From assembly GCA_013397695.1 (NCBI GenBank), contig VYZI01000135.1, positions 799,397 to 863,396 of the forward strand: a stretch of DNA of 64,000 nt, written 5' to 3'. The position numbers and the translations under genes are program-made. Positions 12,001 to 25,570 of the stretch are shown here, in pieces. Under the pieces are notes generated by a model that saw only the letters and a list, made by a program, of their open reading frames with translations, did no database searches and was not told the DNA's origin. The stretch comes from Centropus unirufus. Lineage: Eukaryota; Chordata; Aves; Cuculiformes; Centropidae. Within the stretch, counting starts at the first letter, position 1, and each line of letters starts with the position of its first letter.

Positions 12001-15000
12001 CGCGAAAAACTGTAAGTCTGGGTGTCATTACTCAATGTTGTTGAAAGAGTGATACGAAATATATGGATCTGTAAGAAAACAGTTATACTAGTTCAAATGT
12101 TATGTTTATAAATATATATTTCAAATCAAAGTTAAGGAAGACCTATTGCCTGTAGGTACCTCTAAATTTATTCTCTGCAGTCCAAACAGATTTACAATAT
12201 GTAAATTGAGTGATGGAATTTATTTGTCTTGCTTCTTAAGGAATCGCAACAAAAAAAATGAAGCACAGAATAGGCAGAACTATTAAAATTTGGTGTAATT
12301 TGTAAAGAACCCAAGAAGAGATGAGTTCATGCAAAAGACCAGGGAAACAATCCTATGTGCTTTTCAGGAGCAGAATAAAAATCACACTAGAGTTCCAACA
12401 TACCAGAAAGAATATAAAAAAAAATAGTGTGATGTCTTTGTCTTCTCTTAGAATGAGAAGATAGCCTTCAAGTTTTAAAGTATAGTATCATTTCTATGTT
12501 TTGATTCTTCAAAATGTTCTCTCACAACACAGTGGGTTATTCAAATGTGAAATTCTGTGTAGATCTACATTATGGACCATTTTTATTGTTGAGCCTTAAT
12601 CTTGTGTAAGTATAAAGAACTGCATTATCCTGCATATATACAGGGATAATCATTACAAATATTTTTTTTCACTGGAATGAGGAACGTGGGTTCCCTCAGT
12701 GCAGTAAGAACTGCACCCAAATTCAAGCATTGGAAAATAGGGTTTGTGTTGTGGTCCAGGACATTTGCTCTGGTTGGTAGAAAGAACACCTCAGGAAGGT
12801 AATGCTTTCCATTCATCTGCCATGGGTTTTGAAGATAAGGTGATACAGCCTCTGATAGTATCACTGCTCATCTCTAAAACACAAAGAGACCCTGGAGACT
12901 AACCTACATTTGTGTTTTAACATTTAGGTGAGTGAGATGAAGTAAGATAAGCTCCATTCTAAGTGTCTACTTACATCTATTTCAGTTTTAGTTTGTAGGA
13001 GAAAAATAGTAATTCTTTCGAATTTCAATATTTTAAGATTTTCCACATTTTGTAAAATAAATAAAACACAGGGTTAACCCCACTATTATGTAGCACAACT
13101 TCATCTCTAATCCAAGTATACATATGATGATATACTGTTATTCATTTCATATTAATTTACTTTGTAAGTGCATATAATTGTGTTTTTCATGTGTTTTTCA
13201 AGCTACATGAGAAAATATTACTTAATTTAAGCGAACAATTCAGTGCTGCTATTTTCCATCTTCCAAAAATTTCTATAGCAACATTTTATTTGATTCATCC
13301 ATTTTTCACATGCAGCCTCTTTCTACAGCACAGTAGATGATACATATATAAATTTTGAGGTCTGATACTTGCATTGAATGTTATCTTATAGATACTCTTA
13401 TTGATTTCAGTTGGGCTATTCATACAGGCCTCCATCCCATGCTGCAACATGTTAAAAGTCTTCATTTCCTTTGAAATCCCACCCTTTACTACTCTTGAGT
13501 TCAAATAAAGGTAACACTCAAGTAAAACCAAAGGAGCAGCCAGTATAGTTACCAAAGGGTTTTTCTGTTGCTGGAGTCAGGTTGATCTTAGTGTAAGAAA
13601 GTGTTGTGCTGTCTTCAAGCAGCATAATTGCAGATGTTTGTGAATGAGAAAAGTACACTCCGTTGGTGCAATCCAACTCCCATAAGAGACATGAGGTAGC
13701 TCTTCATCGAATTTCATGGGAAATAGGATCAGAATGCCAGTGCTTTGAAAAAAAGAAATGGTTAAAAAATATTAATTTTGAAATGCATGACACAAGAGGG
13801 AAGAAACATCCCTTGCAGCCTGCGAATGCTTTCCGCAAACATAGTCTTCTTGCTATTTAGCCTCATAATAACTGAGCTAATCAGGGTTTCTGTTTAATTT
13901 GAGATACATATTCACTTTCCAGATGATGTGGGAAATAAGAGTGCATTTACTGTGCTTTTGGCAGGCTTGTAGGGATTCCTTTGAGTGGATAAGAACCTGC
14001 TTTTCTTTCAGGTAATTTGGACCATCTCCACTCATTTGATTTTCACTATCACCAAAAAGCGATCCACATAGGAGTTCCATAAAGCCTCAAATTACAGTTA
14101 AGTTCAAATCCTTAAAGGCATTTCGAGTGCATATTGTAACAGAGACTCATAGTAATCAAGTTGCAGAAAGACTCTTATAACAGCTATCTCTCTCTTTCTG
14201 AATTGCTGGGGAACAGGCAGATGTGGAAATTATGAGTAATTGATGATCTTAAGGCTTTTAAATACCCAGGCTCTCAACAATCAAGATCTATTTGAGTTCA
14301 GAATCTAATAAGTAGCAAATACAATAGGTTTCAGTAGGGTGTTTTATCAGGTTCTCTGCAGTACTTACCCCCCGCCCTTGCTTTTATGGGCAGCAATACT
14401 GTCTGATCAGCGACGAGTAGGAAAATTTTATTGTGGCGCATAATCACTTTTAGTTTATCATATTTCTCTTTCTTTGATATGCAGGTACTGTGAATTTTCT
14501 TATAAGGCACATATTTTCAGAGGCTTTGTCCCCATATTTATAAACAGGTGAGAATGAAAGTAGTTATCCCAGGCTGTTTATTGACAACTTATTTATTGTG
14601 TACTGAGATAGAAAAGTTCCTGTACAATACTCCCCAAAATATTGATGAATTTATGTCTTACAGATTTCCCAGATGCCTTAGCGTATAAAAAAATCTTAAT
14701 AATAAGGACTGCTCTGAGATTGTTCTGAATAAATTCTAGAAGTACTTTTTCAACCCAATGGAAAAGCTGTGTATAGTGAGGAGTTAATTTCAATCTGTTT
14801 TCCTATCATCTGCAAACCAGAATGGATGAATCAAAAATTCTACATTATGCTTCATCTCAAAAATAAGAAAACATTTGTCAGTGAAGAACCCAACTCATAC
14901 TATTACTGTAGGTATAGAGCCTAACACCCTTGCTTACGTGTTAATTTATCCACACGCAAAAAAACCATGTTAGTGTGAGGTGAGTAAAAAATATTTGCAC

Positions 15001-16480
15001 CACTGGAAAAACTGCTAAATCACATTTCTTCGGATTCTCTGAAAAGCAAAATATGTTGCAGCTTTGCCATTGATATTTCCTAGTTTGGGAGAATGAAAAC
15101 AGAGGAGTTTTTTTCCAAGAAAGAATATATTCTCACCACAAAAAGGATTTCCCTTTCAAAACAAGAGAACGAAAACTGAGAAAATCTGCTTAGGCATCAA
15201 AAAAGTGCCATTTTTTCAAAAGGGGCCTTGTTTTTACTACAAGAATTAAAAAGAACTTGTTTTCTCTTGGATATAACATCAGACTATTTACCATTAACTG
15301 AAGATTTTACAGGTGTCCCTTCCCTCTTGAAATATGAAGTGAACTAATATTGTTGAACTGTTCTCTTGGGGTGTGCCTTCACTGCCAAGTGTTGAACCAA
15401 ATTCATGAACCTCAGGTGATATGAAATGGTACTTAGGCCAGTTTAGACAGAATTTAAAATCTGGTATTCAGCTTTTACTCAGGTTGTTATCCAACTTGGT
15501 AATGGTGAACAAAGCAATAAGCAGCACACTTAGACATTCTTAGTTTTCCAGTGCAAATAGCTGGCTTGTCTTACTGCAAGAACCAAACTATGCCATATGT
15601 GCCCTGAAAGTCCTAATAACGGGAGCAATGCCTGTTAGGACACAAAAATTTTGATAACCTTTCACAATATGTTCCCTACCTTTACTGATGCTACAATTCA
15701 AGTTTAACACTTATAAGAAACACTCACAATCCCGCAGTTGATGGCCACTGTCCAAAAAGTTGAATGAGTCCCGCTGACGTAGTGTAACACAATCAGTAAA
15801 AGGCAGCTCCTACCCAGCTCTAGTAATTTGCAGATGGACTGCTGATCTACCTAGATTGCTCCCCAGCAACACTGCAGTCCACTCCTATACAGTCATTCAG
15901 GCACACCCTAAAACTCCTCCAAATTCTGAAAATTTTTGAGAAAATTTAGAAAAATTAAAAAGAAAAATGTCAACTTAGGCTTTTTTACATTCAAAAACTA
16001 AAAGATGTTAGTATTTCTCAGATCATCTGAGATCCAGAAGAGACAAAACACAGGGCAGAGGTCCTTGCTGGCACTCAGGTTCTGATTTCTCTTCTGGGAA
16101 AGTACTGTAAGACAAGAACATGCCCCAGTCACTGCCTTGATGGGCAGTTATGGGAGGGGAGTACATTATCTCCACCTGCATATTTTTGCAGGGTGGAAAG
16201 GATGGGACAGCTCTCTGTTTATTCGACATCATTCTGTTTCCATAACCTTTGTTTCTGATGAATCAGCATCTTCTGTTGAAAAAAAAATATGCTCTGTTGT
16301 AACATTTCCAATCCATTCTACTATCAATTGCAAAATTATGGCTCTTGCTATAAATGGTTTATGTTGGAAATAATCAGGAGCGTCAGGCCAAATTGAATAT
16401 GCCTTGTATTAGGGAAAGCACTCTGTATCATTTTAAATCTCCCAGAGTACATACAATTTCTGTGGGTTCCCTTGTTCTGA
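6081..16480. other. Gene-free AT-rich sequence
   Basis: No coding exon or RNA gene was recognised in this 10.4 kb. An inverted repeat lies at 8304-8355 and a short tandem duplication at 9961-10002 (TTACTTTTTTCA twice, 30-base period, with a repeated TTTCACTTA between). The stretch about 9080-9260 is rich in TAAT and AATTA motifs and might be conserved, but it is less distinctive than the blocks called separately. A fragment near 6395-6440 (AGATCTCAAAGCATTTC) faintly recalls an old amniote SINE end. Open frames are all below 95 codons and unrelated to known families. Confidence 0.7.
8304..8355. repeat. Inverted repeat, 11-base perfect arms
   Basis: TTAGGAGTGAT at 8304-8314 is matched by its reverse complement ATCACTCCTAA at 8345-8355, with a 30-base spacer containing a C-rich run. 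The preceding 8225-8270 also holds small GGCC-type palindromes. This could be the core of a decayed palindromic MITE-like element or a chance hairpin; no terminal duplications could be defined. Confidence 0.55.
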
Positions 16481-16489
16481 GTATTAGCC

Positions 16490-17260
16490 CTGCAATTTAA
16501 GCCTGGCAGACTGAGAGGCGTGATACTAATGCATGCATCGATTATGAATATCCAGGTTAAATGGACAATTATTAATTAGTGAATGCAATAGTTAAAGAAT
16601 GTCTTAGTTTACTATTACTGTATTTCCCAGTGACAAGAATGAAAGCAAGCTAAAGAATCTTTTTGGATGTAGGATTGTTTTTCCACGGATGAGGGATTAC
16701 AGATTGGCTTTTTAACTTCAGCTTTTCCAAATAGTTTTTCAGTTATTTAATTTACTCTACATGGAGTCTATTGATTATTCAAGTTGGCAGTCAATTTTAT
16801 AGGGCACCCCGCTGTTTCTTTGCTTAATGTAGTCAATGATTGTAATTGCTTGATCAGTGCAGCCCATGAAATAGGTTTTGCGTCTTTTTTACAATGCATT
16901 GATGGCTTTATCTGATACAGCCTTGGCAGGGTCTAGGTTTTACAGCACGATCCTGAACTCCCAGAGGTCTCTAGATTAATGGCTATGGCTTTCTGTTGGA
17001 GCTGCTGATACTGCTCTCCAGAATGTATTCACACATCTGGCATGCCACACTTGGCAGTTGTGCCAGCTTTTTGTTGCGCAGTTACAGAATATCTCACCAG
17101 TGCCTAGTTAACTGTTTTCACTAAGGGAATGAGATAAAAAGCCATCCACAGAGTTGTTGGCACAAGCTCTGTGTCATTGTAATCACAAATTTTTAATTTT
17201 TCTATTACACTTTTTATACGGCCAATTGATGTTTTGAAACAACAAAATGCACATGATATT
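16490..17260. promoter_or_regulatory. Candidate conserved non-coding element (enhancer-like)
   Basis: The block is low in simple repeats and dense in motifs typical of developmental enhancers. It includes the palindromic 10-mer ATGCATGCAT at 16529-16538, TAATTA at 16573-16578, several further TAAT/ATTA sites through 16800, GTAATTGCTTGATC near 16842, and AATCACAAATTTTTAATTTT near 17181. A compact hairpin sits at 17147-17173. There is no open frame of note. What is seen is motif density and sequence complexity; conservation is inferred only. An alternative is ordinary AT-rich neutral DNA, so confidence is low. Confidence 0.33.
17147..17173. repeat. Short stem-loop
   Basis: CACAGAG at 17147-17153 pairs with CTCTGTG at 17167-17173. 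The stem continues with TTGT (17154-17157) against ACAA (17162-17165), leaving a single bulged G at 17166 and a TGGC loop: 11 pairs in 27 bases. It is too short for a microRNA precursor. It could be a palindromic factor site inside the candidate element around it, or chance. Confidence 0.5.
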
Positions 17261-17992
17261 TGTTGTATGAACTCTGATTTGATTCTGCAAAAGATTCTAA
17301 GCTCACTGTGATTTCCTGTAAATGTCCCATTAATGCTTTCTTTCCAAAAAAAGAAACGAGCTCTCTGTTGTATTGTCAGTAAGCAAATGGATTAAAATTG
17401 CATCTCTCCAGTTCAACTTTTTTTACAAGCAGAAAGAAATGAAATGTGTGCATGGAAGAGCAGCAAGGGGAACCTCATGACCTTACTATGGGTGAAGTAA
17501 TTCTTTTGTCTTCCATTGGTTCATGTTAAATTACTTAAGCATCATTTAGCTCTGCTTGAAAGTCAGTGTTTCATATTTGGTAGAATTTGAATCATATTAT
17601 TAGACATGTAAAATGTAGTCCTAATAAGCAGGCCAAGAAAATGTAATGAAATATGCAACACAGGTGCATAAATCCATGGACAATATAATTATATAGCACA
17701 CATACAACATTTACAGTGCCTAAGGTGACATACCGTCAAACATGTAAAAGTGTGATAGATTTTGGAGCAGCTGTGGTTTGAACTGATTTCCTCAGCTGAG
17801 CTTGACATAGAACCTGGACGTGTGCAGCCCCTGTATTAATTCTTTTCTCTCCAGTTAGTAAACTTTAAATGCATAATGCATCTTTGTGCAGTAAAGGTCC
17901 ACTAAGAAGACATCTGGAATTCAATATTTAAAATTCTAAATCTGAAATCTTTCCATTGAAATCTCAGTTATATTGGGCAATAACACCGTAAT

Positions 17993-18009
17993 TATATATA
18001 TATATATAT
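17993..18009. repeat. (TA)n microsatellite
   Basis: About eight and a half uninterrupted TA units lie within an AT-rich stretch. The tract is likely to vary in length between individuals. Confidence 0.9.
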
Positions 18010-21000
18010 GCAATATGAATAACCCACGAACCCATACGTTAACAATAGTCTTAATAAAATCTGTCACAATGAAAAATAGCGAGAAAAACATGGCTAACAC
18101 TTCCAGTGTTATGGTCATTGTCCTGACATCACTGGCAGAGTATTTAATGATTTCTGCTGATTTTAGTGCAGTGAAATCCAGTCACGTTCTACAAGACCAT
18201 CTCTAAACCTTTTAAGTACGTAAGTAACTGCTCATGTGAACTGTTCCACTGAATTTGTTTGTCCCTGAGTTATCAGTGTCAGGACTTTAAACAGATGGCT
18301 TGTTTCTTTCAAATATTACAACTGCTTCCTTGCATGTTCTTTTCCATTATGAAAAACTGTGTTACTTTTAATTCAATATTATCTTGAATCTTTGGCTTGA
18401 AGGATAAAGAATCTTCAATACGTAAGATGTAAGTACTTCACAGAAATGAAGAACCAAATGTCAGCATCAAAAATATTACCAGAGGACTATCAAAAGTAGC
18501 TACATAATTTCCCTTTCCACAACGAAAAGATTCCATCACCTCTTCAACATTTCCAGACTTCCTTAGCATTTGTGGTGCCTTAAAATTTAAAAACCTGAAA
18601 CTGCATAGGAGTTCACATTACACTTCAGCCATTTTCTATACACTATTGATTTATGGGTTCTGTGCTTGAAATGATGTTTTATTACCCTTGATGGAACAAC
18701 AAATGATAATATCATAACCTCTTTAAGAAAAGGCAAGACAATCAAGAGGAATCTCAAAAATATAGATAGTGAAAAAAGGGAAAAATATAACCCTGTAAAC
18801 TCATATTGTACCTTTCAGAGAAGTATGCTCTGCCTTTTATTTTCCACATACCGTTTTGCCACTGAAGATGAGAAGTGAAGAAGAAGCAGGATGACGAACA
18901 CTAATAGATTAAAACATTGAAATAGATATGTGAAAATCTTCTGCAACATTTTTTCCCTTAGAATTCAGTTGCAAAAGTGCTCTGGTTTGAAATTACTTGT
19001 CCCAGTGTCCCGAAATAAATATTGCTATTAATATTGCTAGTCACTTCTCTGACTAACTCAAGATAATCTGATACACCTCAGTGAAAAGTGCTGTACTTAT
19101 TGTGGGCTTAACTTCATATGTTTATTTAGACAATGAGCAGGTTTTTCCTACAGTGAGCACAATCTACGGTATGATGGAAATCAAAGGTGTACTTATACTC
19201 AGTCTTATGTAAGATATCTGTGGATATGGATACCAGGTTTATTCCTTTTCCAGAGACAAAATTGGTGTTTTGCTATAGCTTTTAAAGGATGCAGAACTTT
19301 ATCTATACTTCTTTATTGCATACTGTGCAGTTGAATCACCTTGAAGCACTGAACTGACCTTGAGATTTGTAAATCTGATGCAAAATATTATTCCCCAACT
19401 CATCATAACTTTCACAATTAATTCTGCACATGACATCTGGCTTTTTCAACATTGTCTCTCTGTGATTCCTAGAAAGTAAAAGGCTAATGTCCCTCTTTCA
19501 CTTCATTCAGCAACTTGAGAAATTCCAGACTTCTGGTCAAGTTGCCACACGAGTTTGTTCCCAGACTCATAAGGTCCAGAATGAAACCTTAGCTTTTCTT
19601 GTCAACCTTGAGTGGCAGCTCTTTGTTGTCAGTTGTGACCTGTAAATCTTGTAAAATATCAAATGTCTCAGGACAGAATTGTCATGGATGTCTAAATTTG
19701 CTTTAGTAAGCTTAGAGTTCTTTTTCTAATTTTTAGTTTTAGTATAACTAAAAACATAGTTAAGAAATATATGAATATTTCTCTGTGCAAAGTAATCTTT
19801 TGAAGCAAAAAATTCACATCAGCATATTCTATATATTGTAAATGATAATGAGAATAACAGCGTTCTTAGTTTATGATGTTTATTCAATTTGTGTGCTAAA
19901 TAATTTTTTTAGATATAGGTCCAAGACACAAAATTAACATCTTGAATGGGGTCAGCTTTTGTTCTGCATCAAAGTTTGCTCAAAAGACATGCAGGCAGAC
20001 CACAAAGTACAAGGGTATTGATGCCTTCAATTGATGGTACAGATCCCATTCCTGGTGAAACCAGAGCAAGGAAACCATTATCACTCACTTAAATAGAACC
20101 ATTATGTGTGAAAGAGGCAAGAAGTAAACAAATTAAAAATTAGTTAAATTGTTTAGATCTAGAGCAGATCCTTTTATTTCAATATAAGTTCTGTGTGTTA
20201 AAGGGGGCACATGATAGGATGGGACCCGCTCTTGCCTTGAAGCTCAGGCGACCATAAGCCAAATTTTTAAGCCTCTGAAACAGAGGTCCCCTCTGTCTAA
20301 AAGGACATAAAAGAGTTTTCTTCTTACTTTGTCTCTGTCCTAAAAATTATCAATGGTATTGGGAGCTTCTAAATGAGCATTGCTTATTTTCAAAACCCAT
20401 TTTGAGACTTGGGGGTGTAAATCTGACAGAAGTAGTTTGCTAAGTGAAGTGACAGATGCAAGGAAAACCTGGATCTTCCAGAAGTTCAATATAAGTCTTT
20501 GCACTTTGTTTCCCTGTTTTATGTATATTACTGGAAACTAAACTGAATTAAGCTGATTGTTGGTGAGGATTGCTCAGCTTTTGTTCTTTGGAATGGGACA
20601 CTGCCAATACAAAAAAAATTTGTTCATCTTTCATATTTCTGTAGCTTCACCCCCCTATACTGAATTCTTCTCAGGAGGGCTACTACAGTCCCTGTTTGCT
20701 GGGAAGTAGAGAAGGATGATTCACTGAATTCTTGTCCCAAGTATTACTTTTGTAAGTGTAAATATTATATTACAGCACTTGAGAGCTCAAAAATACTCTT
20801 TGTTCTTGAAATATTTATACGTAAGGAACATTACAGAAATAGGAGTGCTTGATTACTTGGATCGGGTTGTATGATTGTGACATACTTATTTGTAGTCCTT
20901 GCACTGAATGGTAATAAGAAAGAGAGATTTTTAAAAAATAAATAAGGAGGATAGAATCATGCCTGGTGAATATTAACTGTAAAACAACTTGTGTGTTTCT

Positions 21001-21074
21001 GCTAATGGGACATTGCATTGCTTTGGTTTCAAATATCTGAATTTGCATCTTGTATTTGCTTATATTTGGAACAG

Positions 21075-21101
21075 TTTATACTGTGAAATAAACAGTATAA
21101 A
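21075..21101. repeat. Perfect 10-base hairpin
   Basis: TTTATACTGT at 21075-21084 is followed after a 7-base loop by its reverse complement ACAGTATAAA at 21092-21101. The arms are perfect and do not extend further. No element boundary or flanking duplication is apparent. Confidence 0.6.
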
Positions 21102-22412
21102 GTCACTGTAGGGGGACACATTATTCCCTTGCCATGTAAAAGTAGTACAGATGTACTGAAATAGGACAGAGATTCCACAGAATAGATAAAGAAGAGGAGC
21201 AAGCAAAGAGCCACATCTGCCTCAGCTGCCATTGCATGGAGTCGCCTCTCAGCAGGAAGAACAAGGGCAACCTTCAGAGCACTGCAATATCTGCCCCATT
21301 CCTATCTGACCACATAGAATAGTCACTATCCCAGGTAATTACTTTACTGGCACATACTGGAGTTTTTTCATCTGAGCTGCTTCCTGCAGGTACATTGCCA
21401 TCAATCAAGCTTGTCCTTTAAGGCTTAATGATGTAGGATTGCTGGGCATTTGTGGGATCTGCGCATGCCATTATCAGACAAGTTATCTAAACTGTTGCTT
21501 TTAGTCAGATCATGCCAGATTGATCCATCTTTCTAACAATGTTTCAGCTGTTGATTGAATATGGGTAGTAATGTTTTCCATGTTTCTTAATTATTTTACT
21601 CTTCTGAACCAAGTTCCTTTAGTGGATATTTATTTATTCAACCACAATGATACACACACTTACTGGCTGCAGCTGTATGAGCTCTAAAATACTCCTTGTC
21701 TCTGCTGAAAGCACAGCCCTGCTCTGAAAGGAGCCTTCAAGTGCTGCACAGCACAGAACCAAGTCTCTTGCACCAGTTATTTTTATATAATATTTGCTTA
21801 GTTTACAAATGCAGAGTGATTTCTCTAATTGCAAGTCTTTCTTCCCTTCTGCCTATCATAATCAGCTGCAACAATTGTTTGTTAGGTTCAGATGGCTCTT
21901 AAATCTGCACGGTCCCATCATCTCCAGAGGTCCTTAATGAGAGGTGTGCAAAGCCATGGACTTTAATGGGCTCAGGCAGGTGAGACGGAGGGGGACTGGT
22001 AGGGATTCTTTAGGTAACACATGAAAAAGCCTCCAGCCCTTCCTTCTCAACTCCACAGTGAGTAGCAATAGAAAACTGTAGAAATTACTTTTTTTCTGTA
22101 AGCAGACTCTTCCAAGTTCACAGAAGGAATAAATCTGGTTCCTTCTCTGGAGAACATCATGTATTTTCACTAAATCAGCTTACCTCCCATATACTACTCT
22201 CACGTGGCTTTGGGGAAGGGTGTCAACAATGGTGCATCAGCACTCTGATGACACCAGGGCCTTCCCTCCAGATTTAAAAAACAAGTACAGGCTTTGCTGT
22301 GGCACAGAATGCAGCCAAACATATCTCTTTTGTGTTTGTTTAGTTTTGAAAGTCTTGCCAGAAGGTTCATTGGTGCTCCTATTACAGACAGTTTATGCCC
22401 AGGCTTCCTCAC

Positions 22413-22432
22413 AAAAAAAAAAAAAAAAAAAA
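22413..22432 (+). repeat. Poly(A) tract, 20 bases
   Basis: Twenty consecutive A residues follow CTCAC and precede GGAGG. No AATAAA-type signal lies in the 30 bases upstream and no SINE or gene-like sequence precedes it, so it is treated as a simple homopolymer and not as the tail of a retrocopy. Confidence 0.9.
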
Positions 22433-24344
22433 GGAGGATTTTCGAGGCATGTCAATATGTCCTTGGCTAAAGAGATGTCTCTCATATAAAAGACAGTTCC
22501 GCTTTGGTCCTTATTGTATGGATACTGGCGCAGCTTCAGCCTGCAGTGTTTAACTGGTTCTGTTTATAACTGTTATATTACCAATTTCTCTGATAGACTC
22601 CTACCTTGTCAATATTGTCATGAAGTTCTTTAGCAAGGGATTTACCTGATTTTCTCTCTGTGTGTGCTTTTCCCCCATCAGTTCACAAACAGTCTTTGCC
22701 TGCCCAACACCAATAATTTTGGATTCATTGGCCAAGAGTAACCCAAGGGAGCAACGTCTGTCTCAAAGGGAGGAAACCTCATGTGTCTTTTTTAATTAGT
22801 GGGTGAGGGAGAAGCAAGACTTGGGCAGGAGCCCTGTAGAGAAGAGAGGCTGCAGAGGGAGCCTAGCTCATACTTCTGCCTGGCCCCGGGCCCGTGGGCT
22901 CAGTGCTGGGGATAGATGACATCACATGGCGTAGGCTCAGCTTTGGGGAAAGGCAGAGCAATATTAAGGCACCCTGGGTTGTGACGGGAGCTCTGGAGAA
23001 TACATGGAGGAATAGGGCTACTGCAAAGTGGAGTAATAGTGGTTGAATTCTGGTCATGATACTGAAGGGGTTTTCTCACTTGTTTTTTCCTACTGCAACT
23101 ACACAGTCCTTTGCTTTTCACATAACAGGAACAAGGAGCTTGTTGGAGGAATCTGCGCCAACTCTTGACCTTCTAAAAACTCAGTGAATTGCTCTGAACA
23201 TGCAGAGAACGGATACTTCGTGGCACAGCAATAATCCTCTAGCACCTGGGCACAACGACCCATGACAGGCACCCAGTAAAGACCACCCCATTCTGCATCC
23301 TGTGGTTAATCCCATGGAGACCTGCATGGAAGAGACCTTGAAGCATGTAACACTTCATCATGCAACCACGCATCTCAACGAGTTGCGAACCCCTTCCAAA
23401 GCATGTCTGCAGGGGCTGCCACCCCTTCTCTAATTCAAGAGCAGTGGCGTGTTCCTGGGCTGTCCTCAGCACAGACATCAGCCTGCCTCTCAGCAGCTCC
23501 CAGCCTCCTCCTCAAAGCCCATACACAAGACTCACAGAAGCAGGGATGAGCATTGCACACTGATGAATAAGTATAATTGAAATTCTGTTCATAGTCATTG
23601 GGAGGGAATGCCTGTGTAATTAAAATGCACAGGGGAAAGAGAAGTAGCTTATACAGACACATTATGTTACGCAGCATCCACCCAGATAAAGGTCTTTGTC
23701 TATAAAAAGCTCAAATATATCTGAGATAATTGCTGTTCATTGATTGTGCCTCGGAAGTGGAGTCATTCTGGCATATTCCACCTTGAGGCTGTCTTATGTT
23801 TTGTTGAAAGGGAAAAATTCAAAAGTTCAGGTAAAGACACAAGTTCAGTCAAATATGTGGCAGTAAAAGCTTGATTTACAGCATTGTGTTTACTTTCAGC
23901 TGACCTAGCCCTGAATGGTGCTGGGCAGTTTTGTCTGATCTTGTGTTAATGCTGTTAGCCTGTGTTTACTAAATGATTTAGCACTGAAATCTTGGGAGTT
24001 GCCAAATATTTGTCTTCTGTCCTTTATGAATATTTGAACAGCTCTTTCCCCAGCTCATTCTGAATGCAGAAAAGGGTGTTAAAAGTATCATACTTCAGTA
24101 GCGTTACTTTGTGGAGGCTGCAGACCAACAATGTACTTGCACCAGTAATGCATTTGGCTCTGTACTAAATAAAACAAAGGCATGAACACAAAATAACATG
24201 CTTGAATCTTGCTTCTTATGTCCTACAGAAATTCAGATTTGAAAAGAAAAAGTTCTTTAATTGGTTTTTTTTTTTTGCTCTTTTTCCTCTTAAATATAAC
24301 ATTAAATAACCCCTAAGTGAACCGGTGTAATGCTGAAGGCAACA

Positions 24345-24440
24345 ACACCCAAGAAGGATGGGAACCTGAGTTCAAACCCAGATTTTGCCACAGATGTGTA
24401 AGATGAACTTGAATAAGTCCCCATGGCACTTTGTCTAGAA
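24345..24440 (+). repeat. MIR-like / CORE-SINE-like fragment, ancient
   Basis: The order of short matches recalls the MIR-type amniote SINE. GAACCTGAGTTCAAACCCAG (24362-24381) resembles the B-box part 'CCTGGGTTCAAATCCCAG'. It is followed by TTTTGCCACAGATGTGTAAG, and then a GAACTTGAATAAGTCC stretch corresponding to 'ACCTTGGGCAAGTCA'. Divergence is high, as expected for a very old copy. Assignment is from recall of the consensus. Confidence 0.5.
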
Positions 24441-25119
24441 ATAGAAGTGTGAAGTTTTAAATCAATAGTGAGTATACAAATGTCCTAAGATGTCACGAAA
24501 GAACACGTATCCCAGATGTGGCTCACAATTTTTGCATGTAGCCTGCATTACTGCAGAATGAGATTTCCTTTTGTCACATCAACTTTTGCACTCGCTTTTT
24601 GGCTTGCAGACCCCAGTGTAAACAAACACTCCCCTCTTCATGCACCCAGAAGTCCAACTGATTTTCACTTTCAAATGTGACTGTTTAGGAACACAGGGAT
24701 GCTACACCAGATTTGATTGCACCCAGCAACAGTAGTTTGCAATTTTTTAAACACAGGTATAAAGCCGAGATTAATTTTCTTGAAAAAAAAATTGACCCAT
24801 AAAGCAGAAAATTTTAAATGTCAACTTTGCTAGAGAAGCTGCAACTTTACACCTTCAGTGACTTATTCTTAAGCATCATGGATAGGAAGTAATAGACTTC
24901 TAGCATGAAAGAACTGTCCCTATTTTGATAGAGCTGCTGGATTTAATAGATCAGAGCTTGATTAGAATACATCTAGCCATCTCCTGTAGCTCAGGGTGTA
25001 TAATGCTGTATCCTTATTTTTCTTAAGTTTTATTACAAGGATAAATTAATTTCTACTGAACTTACTGGAAATCATTTACTTTTAGTGTATCTGGAAGAAG
25101 CCAAGAGTAATGAAAGGAG

Positions 25120-25570
25120 TCACCTTCTCATTCATGATTTGTTTTTAAATATTCCTCATTTCTTTCTCCCCCACCCCACCATGCTGATATTGCATGCATG
25201 GGTTGCTCTCAGCTTGCTATGAAACAAGCTGGGGCAAGCCTTGTAATATGATTCAAATTGTAAATCTTATGTCTTGCATCCCCCAAATGCCTCATCTTAT
25301 ATGCAGGCTGGAACTTTCATTCCAGTACCAATTAGACTAATATATCCACCCAGCTCCGATTGGGGTGATGGATCGGCTGGTGGGGGAAATGGAGGCGATT
25401 TTCTCAGCTCCTCTGCATTCCCATAGGCATGCAGCATTTGACAGATTGGGCAGAACTGCCACGAAAGAGTCTGACACAGATGGTGTAATTAGAAAATGCG
25501 AAGTGCGAGTGTGAAATTTATCTTTGATCAGCACCTCCTTGCCAGATTGTCATCTATGTTAATATGATGA
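25120..25570. promoter_or_regulatory. Candidate conserved non-coding element
   Basis: A moderately GC-balanced, complex stretch stands out from its AT-rich surroundings. It carries TGCATGCATG near 25192, the small palindrome ATTAGACTAAT at 25331-25341, an inverted CCAAT motif (ATTGG) at 25359-25363 embedded in a GATTGGGGTGATGGATCGG segment, and CTTTGATCAGC near 25523, a TCF/LEF-like site. CpGs survive at several points. A 65-codon minus-strand frame overlaps it but has no recognisable content. The call rests on texture and motifs, not on an alignment. Confidence 0.35.

Larger units (their letters stand above)
17261..25119. other. Gene-free sequence with scattered simple repeats
   Basis: No exon, RNA gene or full transposon was recognised. 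Contents noted are a TA microsatellite at 17993-18009, a hairpin at 21075-21101, an A20 tract at 22413-22432, a T12 tract at 24265-24276 and a MIR-like fragment at 24345-24440. The segment 22800-23500 is locally GC-richer and holds several overlapping open frames of 64-80 codons on both strands. These look compositional: no domain, no consistent frame and no paired splice sites. Confidence 0.68.

Noticed and set aside
22220..22489. Possible processed retrocopy ending in the A20 tract
   Set aside because: No AATAAA-type signal before the tract, no gene-like sequence, and the frame runs through the poly(A) as lysines.
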